A DNA stretch of 64,000 nt from Flavobacterium sp. TAB 87 (GTDB lineage: Bacteria; Bacteroidota; Bacteroidia; Flavobacteriales; Flavobacteriaceae): the NCBI RefSeq assembly GCF_001529295.1, contig NZ_LLWK01000038.1, positions 248,001 to 312,000 of the forward strand. Reading direction: 5' to 3'. Positions within the stretch are counted from its first letter, which is position 1, and every line of letters begins with the position of its first letter. Shown one piece after another: positions 7,822 to 15,120 of this stretch. The position numbers and the translations under genes are program-made. The notes beneath the pieces are model-generated. The model was not told where the DNA came from. It was given only the letters and a program-made list of their open reading frames with translations, and made no database searches.

Positions 7822-9693
7822 TTAGTTTTTAACAATAAACAAAGGTATTGAAATTTTATGACGCAATTGGTCAACTGTAGTTCCAAAAATTAAATCTTTA
7901 AAACCAGTGTGGCCATGCGTTCCCATTACCAAAAGATCAAAATCTCCTTCAGTAATGATTCTCGGAATTACTTTGTGTGGTTTACCGAATCCTAACGCAA
8001 TCTTGATTTTAAACCCTTTTTCTGTTAGCATTTCTTGATACTCTTTTAGCAATTTTTCATCGACTGTCGTTTCGTGATCGTCGGTTTGAGATCCGTATAA
8101 GAGTGCCGTAACTGTTTCAACCACGTGAATTAAAGTATAATTGGCCTCATAGCCTCCCAATTTAAAAGCATTATTCAAGGCGGCTGCATCGGCTTTTGAA
8201 AAATCAACGGCAACGGCAATATTAGATTTATGGTGAATTTTTATAGGCGTAAACTCTAAATTTAATTTATGCGGAGAGTGATTGTGTTCACTGTTTTTAA
8301 ACTTCACAATAAATGGTTTAATTACGATATACAACAAAAGCATAAAAAAACCCAAGCCCAAAGGCACCACTGTCAACCAAATTACTATTGGATGCTTGAC
8401 CATTTCTAGCCATCCTTTTATTTCATCATAAACCAACTTGCCGTTTAATGTGACAATAACTAAAGCAATAATCCAAGAGGTTATTTGTGTCATTCTACTG
8501 ATGTGAAAACCGTTCATTTTGGTTTTATCGCTTACAAAATGGATTAACGGAATTATGGCAAAACCCAATTGCAAGCTCAACACTACTTGACTTAAAATTA
8601 ACAACTTACCCGTCACACTGTCGCCATAAATTGAAATAACTATTACCGCAGGAACGATGGCGATTAAACGGGTTATAATTCGTCTTATCCAAGGTTGAAT
8701 GCGCAATTGCAAATAACCTTCCATAATAATTTGTCCCGCCAAAGTTCCTGTAATGGTCGAGCTTTGTCCTGCAGCAATAAGTGCCACCGCAAATAAAACT
8801 GGTGCCCATTTGGTTCCCAATAAAGGTTCTAGAAATTGATGTGCATCTTGTATCTGAGCCACTTCAAACATTCCGTTTTTGTAAAATGTCGCTGCCGCTA
8901 AAATTAAAATAGCCGCGTTTACAAAAAAAGCAAGATTTAAGGCAATGGTCGAATCAATCATGTTGTATTTTAGCGCCTGCTTAATGCCCGCAACACTTCG
9001 ATCAAATTTTCGAGTTTGCACTAACGAAGAATGCAAATACAAGTTGTGCGGCATGACCGTAGCGCCAATAATTCCGATTGCGATGTATAATGCATAAGCA
9101 TTGGGTATCGAGGGAATTAATCCTAAAATTACTTTATCGAGTTCTGGCTCTGCAAAAATCATCTCAAAAATAAAAGAAAATCCAATAATAGCTACCAAAG
9201 CGATGATAAATGCCTCCATTTTACGAATGCCTTTATTGATCAAAAATAGCAGTAAAAAAGTATCTAAAACGGTAATCATTACGGCATCGATTAACGGAAT
9301 ATCAAACAATAAATTAAGTCCAATTGCCATTCCTAAAACCTCAGCTAAATCGCAAGCCGCTATGGCAACTTCGGCCAAAATGTATAAAATGTAATTGATG
9401 AATTTGGAGTAGGTTTCTCGCGAGGCTTGCGCTAAATCACGCTGAGTGACAATTCCGAGTCGGGCACTTAAGCTTTGAAGTAATAATGCCATCAAGTTAC
9501 TCATCAATAAAACCCATAGTAAAGAGTATCCGAACTGACTTCCTCCGGCAATATCTGTGGCCCAGTTGCCGGGATCCATATAACCAACACTTATTAAATA
9601 CGCTGGACCTAAAAAAGCTACTATTTTTCTAAATCCTGTCTTTTTATGCTCAGTAGCAACAGATTGGTTGACCTCTTCTAAAGATTTATTCAT
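7822..9693 (-). CDS. mntH: Nramp Mn2+/Fe2+ transporter with C-terminal universal stress domain
   Basis: A 623-residue inner-membrane divalent-metal/proton symporter. The Nramp signature DPGN is at residues 40-43 in TM1, and the TM6 motif MPHNLYLHS is present, so both metal-site helices are intact. After ~11 membrane segments (to ~residue 465) comes a UspA-like domain (residues ~480-623), ending in the nucleotide-binding signature GTHGHTGFKDLIFGTT. Canonical MntH is about 410-440 residues, so this is a fusion; Nramp-Usp fusions are familiar in Bacteroidota. The Usp part may gate transport by binding ATP or another nucleotide (inference). It is followed by the mntR-like gene. A candidate operator overlaps its promoter at 9713-9743. 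Confidence 0.93.
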   Translation of the reverse strand: MNKSLEEVNQSVATEHKKTGFRKIVAFLGPAYLISVGYMDPGNWATDIAGGSQFGYSLLWVLLMSNLMALLLQSLSARLGIVTQRDLAQASRETYSKFINYILYILAEVAIAACDLAEVLGMAIGLNLLFDIPLIDAVMITVLDTFLLLFLINKGIRKMEAFIIALVAIIGFSFIFEMIFAEPELDKVILGLIPSIPNAYALYIAIGIIGATVMPHNLYLHSSLVQTRKFDRSVAGIKQALKYNMIDSTIALNLAFFVNAAILILAAATFYKNGMFEVAQIQDAHQFLEPLLGTKWAPVLFAVALIAAGQSSTITGTLAGQIIMEGYLQLRIQPWIRRIITRLIAIVPAVIVISIYGDSVTGKLLILSQVVLSLQLGFAIIPLIHFVSDKTKMNGFHISRMTQITSWIIALVIVTLNGKLVYDEIKGWLEMVKHPIVIWLTVVPLGLGFFMLLLYIVIKPFIVKFKNSEHNHSPHKLNLEFTPIKIHHKSNIAVAVDFSKADAAALNNAFKLGGYEANYTLIHVVETVTALLYGSQTDDHETTVDEKLLKEYQEMLTEKGFKIKIALGFGKPHKVIPRIITEGDFDLLVMGTHGHTGFKDLIFGTTVDQLRHKISIPLFIVKN

Positions 9694-9712
9694 TGAATAA
9701 TTGCGCTTTACA

Positions 9713-9743
9713 CAAATATATTAAATAAAATATTTTCATTTAA
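9713..9743 (-). promoter_or_regulatory. mntH promoter with overlapping AT-rich dyad
   Basis: On the minus strand TATATTTG (complement of 9713-9720) is an exact -7 element about 20 bases upstream of the mntH ATG. Immediately upstream, 9721-9743 is a dyad with TTAAAT/ATTTAA arms around AAAATATTTT, filling the -7/-33 spacer. No clear -33 TTG is seen. The dyad is well placed for repression by the MntR-like protein; this is inference. Confidence 0.45.
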
Positions 9744-9916
9744 ATAAAGTTTTAGACCATTCTAAAAATTATATTATGCTTTTATTTGAAATTTATTCTA
9801 TGCGTTTTAGCAGGGGCATGTACTGTTTAAAAAGCAGTTCAATTAAAAACTCAGCTCCATTGTCTATTTTGCTTTTCGCCTCGAGAACAAGTACATTTAC
9901 TTTTTAATTGATGATA

Positions 9917-11083
9917 ATGAAGCATTACGATTATATTTTTACGGGTTCTGGGCTTTCGGCATTAATGACCGTTTACAAGATGATTCTTTCAGAACAATTC
10001 AAGGACAAGAAGATTTTGCTTTTGGATGAAAATCTGAAAAATAAAAACGATCGAACCTGGTGTTTTTGGGAGAATAAAAATTCGGAATGGAGCAAAATAA
10101 GCAGCAAAACCTGGGATTTCGCCCTTTTTAAAAATACGGATTTTAGTCGAACACTAACGCTCGAACCGTACGAATACCTTCAAATACGCAGTGTCGATTT
10201 TTACACTTTAGTTTTCGATTTAATTTCGAAACAAGACAATATTACTTTTTTAAACGAAAAAGTGACTGATATTAACGAATTAGACACCCACGTTTTTGTT
10301 AAAACAGAAACTCAAGAATGCAGTGCCGGCCGCGTGATCAATAGTATTGTAAACGTGGGGGCATTTATTAATCAGCATAAATACGCTGTAATTCAGCAAC
10401 ATTTTGTGGGTTGGTTTGTAGAAACAGAAGAAGCTGTTTTTGATCCAAACCAATGTACTTTTATGGATTTTTCGGTTGATCAAAAAAACAATACACGCTT
10501 TATGTACGTTTTGCCGACCTCAACAACTGAAGCTTTATTAGAATATACCTTATTCTCTAAAGATCTATTGCCTTTTGCAGAATACGAGGAGGAGATCAAA
10601 TCATATCTGAAAAATTTAGGTGTTAAAACTTTTAAGATTACCGAAAAAGAACAAGGCAATATTCCGATGACGTGTTATCCCTTTTGGGAAAAGAACACCA
10701 AGCGCGTCTTAAATATTGGTACCGCTGGAGGCTGGACTAAAGCAAGTACTGGTTATACTTTTAAAAAAACCGATAAAAAATCATCTGAATTAATTAAACT
10801 ATTCTTACAACAAAACGACTACAGTAAATTGTATAAAAAAGACAAGTTTTGGTTCTATGATTTATTGCTTTTAGACATTCTTTACAGAAATAATGCGTTA
10901 GGAAGTTCTATTTTTTCCTCTTTATTTAAGAAAGGAGATCCCAATTTGATTTTTAAATTTTTAGATGAAGAGACCAGTTTATGGCAAGACTTTCAAGTTA
11001 TTCTAAAATGTCCTAAACTTCCGTTTATCAAATCGTTATTCAGAGTGGCTTTTCTTCCAAAAAAATTCAACCTAAAATCATAA
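9917..11083 (+). CDS. crtY: Lycopene beta-cyclase family protein
   Basis: A 388-residue flavoprotein-type cyclase homologous to CrtY, which converts lycopene to beta-carotene for carotenoid pigments. Seen: an N-terminal dinucleotide-binding motif GSGLSAL, the CrtY signature DRTWCFWE (~residues 48-55), and a central segment TFMDFSVDQ...RFMYVLP followed by LLEYTLFS, equivalent to the family's catalytic acidic region. Possible starts are ATGs at 9911 and 9917; I take 9917 because MKHYDYIFTGSG places the nucleotide-binding strand at the N-terminus as usual. No other carotenoid genes are nearby, so the assignment rests on the sequence alone. The gene abuts a decayed gene (11087-11355). Confidence 0.8.
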   Translation: MKHYDYIFTGSGLSALMTVYKMILSEQFKDKKILLLDENLKNKNDRTWCFWENKNSEWSKISSKTWDFALFKNTDFSRTLTLEPYEYLQIRSVDFYTLVFDLISKQDNITFLNEKVTDINELDTHVFVKTETQECSAGRVINSIVNVGAFINQHKYAVIQQHFVGWFVETEEAVFDPNQCTFMDFSVDQKNNTRFMYVLPTSTTEALLEYTLFSKDLLPFAEYEEEIKSYLKNLGVKTFKITEKEQGNIPMTCYPFWEKNTKRVLNIGTAGGWTKASTGYTFKKTDKKSSELIKLFLQQNDYSKLYKKDKFWFYDLLLLDILYRNNALGSSIFSSLFKKGDPNLIFKFLDEETSLWQDFQVILKCPKLPFIKSLFRVAFLPKKFNLKS

Positions 11084-11086
11084 TCA

Positions 11087-11355
11087 TTGAAAAACAATAT
11101 CTTAGGGTTCAGTCTTTTCTTTAGCAGTCTTTTTTCTTTTGGACAAGTTTCGTTGAATAATGCGCTGAAAATTTATCCTGAATTTTCTAATACAAAATAT
11201 TAAAAAGCAATCTGTTGGTTCAAATAGGAAAATATAAAGAAGAAGTACTTGCTTTACTTTGAATCGCAGGCGAAGATGCATCCACAGGATTTTCAATTAA
11301 TGAAGACAATACCTTCTGCGAGACTTATGTGTATCAAATAAAGTTTACCAATTAG
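11087..11355 (+). pseudogene. Decayed gene for a small secreted protein
   Basis: A TTG start at 11087 opens a convincing signal peptide (KNNILGFSLFFSSLFSFGQ) and 38 codons, ending in TAA at 11201-11203. From 11206, in a different frame, coding-like sequence continues (SNLLVQIGKYKEEVLALL), meets TGA at 11260-11262, then reads on in the same frame (IAGEDASTGFSINEDNTF...) to TAG at 11353-11355. One frameshift and one internal stop in otherwise protein-like sequence indicate a recently broken secreted-protein gene. I do not recognise the family. It lies 3 bases after the lycopene cyclase stop. Confidence 0.6.
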
Positions 11356-11412
11356 CAATTAAACTATAACAAAAGTTTATCGTATCAACCAACTAGTTGA
11401 AATTAATCTTTG

Positions 11413-11420
11413 TAACTTTG
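11413..11420 (+). promoter_or_regulatory. -7 promoter element of the bacilliredoxin gene
   Basis: TAACTTTG matches TAnnTTTG, 33 bases upstream of the ATG at 11454. No TTG occurs at the ideal 19-21 base spacing. Confidence 0.5.
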
Positions 11421-11453
11421 CAGTTCAATAAAGTTAAACCTAAAAATATAAAT

Positions 11454-11864
11454 ATGTATCCAGAAGAAATGGTAAAACCAATGCAAGCGGAACTTACAAC
11501 TGCAGGTTTTAAAGATTTACATAGTGCTGAAGAAGTAAATAACGCAATAAAAGCAGAAGGAACAACTCTAGTAGTAGTAAACTCTGTGTGTGGTTGTGCT
11601 GCTAGAAATGCACGTCCGGGAGCAAAGATGAGTTTGGATGGTGCTAAAAAACCAGATAATTTGATCACTGTTTTTGCAGGAGTTGACAAAGAAGCTGTTG
11701 ATGCTGTAAGAGAACATATGTTTCCTTTTCCTCCATCATCACCAAGTATGGCTTTATTCAAAAATGGTGAATTGGTGCACATGCTAGAGCGTCATCACAT
11801 TGAAGGTCGTCCAGCAGAAATGATTGCTGAAAATTTACAAGACGCTTTTAAAGAGTTTTGTTAA
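11454..11864 (+). CDS. BrxA/BrxB-family bacilliredoxin
   Basis: A 136-residue cytoplasmic thioredoxin-fold protein of the BrxA/BrxB (YphP/YqiW, DUF1094) family. It carries the family's CGC active site at residues 46-48 in the context [16 protein letters not shown]. In Bacillus, bacilliredoxins remove bacillithiol from protein cysteines; Flavobacteria of this type are thought to make bacillithiol, so the same de-bacillithiolation role is likely here. I start at MYPEEM (11454) rather than the earlier in-frame start at 11397, because homologues begin there and a TAACTTTG promoter element lies between. It is monocistronic, ended by the hairpin at 11909-11943. Confidence 0.92.
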   Translation: MYPEEMVKPMQAELTTAGFKDLHSAEEVNNAIKAEGTTLVVVNSVCGCAARNARPGAKMSLDGAKKPDNLITVFAGVDKEAVDAVREHMFPFPPSSPSMALFKNGELVHMLERHHIEGRPAEMIAENLQDAFKEFC

Positions 11865-11908
11865 TTAAATAGTATTGAATTGCTCACGAAGTAAGATTCA
11901 AAATTTTA

Positions 11909-11943
11909 TAAAAGGACTGTCTAATTTAGACGGTCCTTTTTAT
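11909..11943 (+). terminator. Terminator of the bacilliredoxin gene
   Basis: AAAAGGACTGTCTAA pairs with TTAGACGGTCCTTTT (one G-T pair, 2-base loop), followed by a T-rich run. Confidence 0.85.
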
Positions 11944-12038
11944 TTATAATAGTCCACTTACCTACTCTATTTTTAGTACGCTTAAAAATACAGTACGTAA
12001 AAGTGGCAGTCTTTCACTAAAACTTAGGACTTGCTAAC

Positions 12039-12069
12039 TTTGCCACTCCATATCCTTTTGCTACCTTTG
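12039..12069 (+). promoter_or_regulatory. Promoter of the trhO-trhP-ferredoxin operon
   Basis: TTTG at 12039-12042, a 19-base spacer and TACCTTTG at 12062-12069 give a full Bacteroidota promoter 39 bases before the trhO ATG. An overlapping TAACTTTG at 12035-12042 could be a second -7 element. Confidence 0.65.
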
Positions 12070-12108
12070 CCGCTCAAAAATAGTTCTCAACTTAAAATAG
12101 TTTATAGC

Positions 12109-13494
12109 ATGCAACTGTACAACACTTTAAGCGCAGAAGAAAGAGCCATCATGATCGATGATGCCGGGAAGCAACGACTTACGTTGTCTTTCTACGCTTA
12201 TGCGCAAATTCAAAATCCAACACAATTTCGTAATGATTTATTTCTAGCGTGGAATCCCTTAGGCGTTCTGGGCAGGATTTATGTGGCTAATGAAGGAATA
12301 AATGCCCAACTTTCGCTTCCCGCAGATAATTTCTATGCGTTTAAAGATACGATAGAAGCCTACGATTTTATGAAAGGAATTCGTTTGAATATTGCCGTAG
12401 AACATGACGATCACTCCTTTTTGAAATTAACCGTAAAAGTTCGTGACAAGATTGTTGCCGATGGTTTAGTGGATGAAACTTTTGATGTAACCAATATTGG
12501 AATACACTTAAAAGCCAAGGAATTCAATGATTTATTAGAAGATCCCAATACTATTGTGGTCGATATGCGCAATCATTACGAGAGCGAAATTGGTCATTTT
12601 ACAAAAGCTATAAAACCAGACGTTGACACTTTTCGCGAAAGCTTGCCAATTATTGAAGAGCAATTAGCGGAGCACAAACAAGACAAAAAGCTGTTGATGT
12701 ATTGCACCGGAGGAATTCGTTGTGAGAAAGCAAGTGCTTACTTTAAACACAAAGGTTTTGAAAATGTGTACCAATTGGAAGGTGGAATTATTGAATATAC
12801 ACGTCAAGTAAAAGAGCAAGGCTTAGAAAGTAAATTTTTAGGGAAAAACTTTGTATTCGATCACCGCTTGGGTGAAAGAATTACAGACGATATCGTTTCG
12901 CAATGTCATCAATGTGGAAAACCTTGTGATGTACACACCAATTGTGCAAATGAAGGTTGTCATTTACTATTCATACAATGCGAAGAATGTGCTTCGGCTA
13001 TGGAAGGCTGTTGCTCGTCAGTATGTGTAGATGTAATTCATTTACCCGAAGAAGAACAAAAAGCAGTTCGAAGAGGAATTAAAAATGGCAATATGATTTT
13101 CAAAAAAGGAAAATCAGATGTGTTGACATTTAAAAACAATCAAGATCCATTAGCTGCGATTCCAAATCTTAGTGATCTAGCCGAAACAAAAACAGCTCGC
13201 AGAGTGGCTACTGTTTTGAAAAAAGAAACAAAAATTAAAAAACAATACATTGGAAAAGGAACTCACTTTTTTCCAAAACCAAGCGTTGCTCAATTTTTAA
13301 TTGAAGATGGGGACATAAAAGTTGGTGATAAAATCTTAATTAAAGGAACTACAACTGGAGAACAGCAAATGATAATCGCCGAAATGTTCGTGAACGACAT
13401 CGATGCTACAATCGCTACTTCGGGAGACACTTGTACTTTTAAATTACCTTTTAGAATCCGTTTGTCTGACAAATTATATAAAGTTTTAGACTAA
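12109..13494 (+). CDS. trhO: tRNA U34 hydroxylase TrhO with a TrhP-type C-terminal domain
   Basis: A 461-residue TrhO/YceA-family enzyme, which uses O2 to hydroxylate U34 of tRNA to 5-hydroxyuridine. Domains in order: N-terminal acylphosphatase-like domain (~20-110), a rhodanese domain with active-site Cys199 in MYCTGGIRCEK, and a Cys-rich putative zinc segment (~263-310, CHQCGKPC...CANEGCH...CEECA). Unusually, residues ~377-461 are homologous to the C-terminus of the neighbouring TrhP: by hand, 56 of 85 ungapped positions are identical. E. coli TrhO (about 350 residues) lacks this extension. I start at 12109 (MQLYNTLSAEER); an in-frame TTG at 12031 overlaps the promoter elements and reads as non-homologous sequence. 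First gene of a three-gene operon. Confidence 0.92.
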   Translation: MQLYNTLSAEERAIMIDDAGKQRLTLSFYAYAQIQNPTQFRNDLFLAWNPLGVLGRIYVANEGINAQLSLPADNFYAFKDTIEAYDFMKGIRLNIAVEHDDHSFLKLTVKVRDKIVADGLVDETFDVTNIGIHLKAKEFNDLLEDPNTIVVDMRNHYESEIGHFTKAIKPDVDTFRESLPIIEEQLAEHKQDKKLLMYCTGGIRCEKASAYFKHKGFENVYQLEGGIIEYTRQVKEQGLESKFLGKNFVFDHRLGERITDDIVSQCHQCGKPCDVHTNCANEGCHLLFIQCEECASAMEGCCSSVCVDVIHLPEEEQKAVRRGIKNGNMIFKKGKSDVLTFKNNQDPLAAIPNLSDLAETKTARRVATVLKKETKIKKQYIGKGTHFFPKPSVAQFLIEDGDIKVGDKILIKGTTTGEQQMIIAEMFVNDIDATIATSGDTCTFKLPFRIRLSDKLYKVLD

Positions 13495-13518
13495 TTTTTC
13501 AAACAAATTCACTCATCA

Positions 13519-13551
13519 CCTTTGTCAAAATTTAAAACTTTGACAAAGGTT
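13519..13551 (+). repeat. 12-base perfect inverted repeat between trhO and trhP
   Basis: ACCTTTGTCAAA (13519-13530) and TTTGACAAAGGT (13540-13551) are perfect arms around a 9-base loop. No T-run follows, so it is not a standard terminator. It could be an mRNA stability or attenuation hairpin, or a protein-binding site, 14 bases before the trhP ATG. Confidence 0.6.
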
Positions 13552-13565
13552 TACTTCATACAAAA

Positions 13566-14807
13566 ATGACCACAAATAATAAAATTGAACTTATGGCTCC
13601 CGCTGGGAACTTTGAGTCACTTCAAGCTGCAATAGACAATAATGCTGACTCCGTTTACTTTGGCGTAGAGCAATTAAACATGCGCGCTCGTGCAACGGTA
13701 AATTTTACCATGGATGATTTAGCAGAAATTTCCCGTCGTTGCGAAGCAAAAAAAATTAGAACTTATTTGACGTTGAATACCATAATCTACGATCACGATT
13801 TATCGGTGGTTAAGACTTTATTGAACAGAGCGAAAGCAGCCAGTATCACTGCCGTAATCGCCTCAGACCAAGCTGTAATTGCGATGGCAAGAGGAATTGG
13901 AATGGAAGTTCACATTTCGACGCAGTTGAATGTCACAAATATTGAAACCATAAAATTCTATAGCTTATTTGCAGATACGATGGTTTTAAGTCGGGAACTG
14001 AGTTTGCGTCAGGTAAAAAGCATCACCGAACAAATTAAGAAAGAAGAAATTAAAGGACCAAGCGGAAAATTAGTTGAAATTGAAATTTTCGGTCATGGCG
14101 CTTTGTGTATGGCTGTTTCTGGAAAATGCTATTTGAGTTTGCATTCCAATAATTCATCGGCAAATCGTGGTGCTTGCAAGCAAAATTGCCGCAAAAAATA
14201 TACAGTTATCGATCAAGAAACTGGTTTCGAAATCGAATTGGACAACGAATACATGATGTCTCCAAAAGATTTATGTACCATTGATTTTTTAGATCAAGTA
14301 ATCGATTCTGGCATTCAGGTTTTAAAAATTGAAGGTCGAGGTCGTGCTCCAGAATATGTGGCAACTGTAATAAAAACCTACCGTGAAGCAATAGATAGCT
14401 ATTACGAAGGAACTTTTTCTAAAGAAAAAGTGGAAGTTTGGATGGAAGCCTTGAACACCGTTTACAATCGTGGGTTTTGGTCAGGATATTACCTCGGACA
14501 GGAATTGGGCGAATGGAGTGATGTTTCGGGATCGTTGGCTACTCAGAAAAAAGTGTACGTTGGAAAAGGAACGCATTATTTCCCGAAAGCCGAAGTGGGA
14601 CAATTTAAAATTGAAGCGTACGACATAAAAGTTGGCGACAAAATTCTGGTGACTGGTCCAAGTACTGGCGCCCAAGAAATGATAATTGAAGCAATGCAGG
14701 TAAATGACACTGTTGCACAAAAAGCAACAAAAGGAGACGACTGCACTTTAAAATTGCCGTTCCGAATCAGGATGTCTGATAAATTGTATAAAATTGTTGA
14801 GGCCTAA
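13566..14807 (+). CDS. trhP: U32-family tRNA U34 hydroxylase TrhP (YegQ-like)
   Basis: A 413-residue U32 'peptidase' family protein of the TrhP/YegQ branch, which makes 5-hydroxyuridine at tRNA U34 by the O2-independent, prephenate-dependent route. The U32 signature is visible as EIFGHGALCMAVSGKCYLS (~residues 176-194), with further cysteines in NRGACKQNCRKKY likely to hold an Fe-S cluster. An N-terminal TIM-barrel (~1-310) is followed by the C-terminal beta-barrel domain (~327-413), which is also found appended to TrhO upstream. Its stop overlaps the ferredoxin start by one base (TAATG), so the two are translationally coupled. Confident in family and role. Confidence 0.92.
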   Translation: MTTNNKIELMAPAGNFESLQAAIDNNADSVYFGVEQLNMRARATVNFTMDDLAEISRRCEAKKIRTYLTLNTIIYDHDLSVVKTLLNRAKAASITAVIASDQAVIAMARGIGMEVHISTQLNVTNIETIKFYSLFADTMVLSRELSLRQVKSITEQIKKEEIKGPSGKLVEIEIFGHGALCMAVSGKCYLSLHSNNSSANRGACKQNCRKKYTVIDQETGFEIELDNEYMMSPKDLCTIDFLDQVIDSGIQVLKIEGRGRAPEYVATVIKTYREAIDSYYEGTFSKEKVEVWMEALNTVYNRGFWSGYYLGQELGEWSDVSGSLATQKKVYVGKGTHYFPKAEVGQFKIEAYDIKVGDKILVTGPSTGAQEMIIEAMQVNDTVAQKATKGDDCTLKLPFRIRMSDKLYKIVEA

Positions 14808-15037
14808 TGGTTATTATAACGTTACAAAGAGACAAATGCATTGGTTGTAATTACTGTGTAGAAATGGATCCCCTCCATTTTCAAATGTCTAAAAAAGATG
14901 GGAAATCGGTTTTGATACATTCGGTAAATGCCAAAGGTTTTTATACGCTAAAGTCAGCTGATCATACGATTGTTGAAAGCTGTGAACGATCTGCCAAAGC
15001 TTGTCCTGTAAAAATTATCTTAGTAAAAGAAACTTAA
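14807..15037 (+). CDS. Small [4Fe-4S] ferredoxin
   Basis: A 76-residue cytoplasmic ferredoxin. Cysteines in CIGCNYC (residues ~12-18) and the distal CERSAKACPV suit one [4Fe-4S] cluster. Its ATG shares its A with the TAA of trhP, so expression is tied to trhP. The known dependence of TrhP-type hydroxylation on Fe-S assembly makes this protein a good candidate electron carrier for it (inference). No terminator is evident before the SusC gene 83 bases further on. Confidence 0.88.
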   Translation: MVIITLQRDKCIGCNYCVEMDPLHFQMSKKDGKSVLIHSVNAKGFYTLKSADHTIVESCERSAKACPVKIILVKET

Positions 15038-15120
15038 TGTTTTTCCAAAATTAAACCGAAAATACAAAAGTTGTGTTAAAAAATACGTTAGATTTACTTA
15101 AAATAAGAAAATTTAACGAT

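Noticed and set aside
11393..11782. 129-codon minus-strand ORF over the bacilliredoxin gene
   Set aside because: Antisense to a conserved CGC-motif protein with its own promoter and terminator.
11944..12030. Possible folded RNA leader before trhO (CCACTT/AAGTGG and ATTTTTA/TAAAAAT pairs)
   Set aside because: It lies upstream of the predicted promoter, so it would not be in the transcript; the stems are weak and AT-rich.
12031..12108. Upstream TTG start extending TrhO by 26 residues
   Set aside because: The extension covers the predicted -33 and -7 elements and is not homologous to TrhO N-termini; ATG at 12109 fits.
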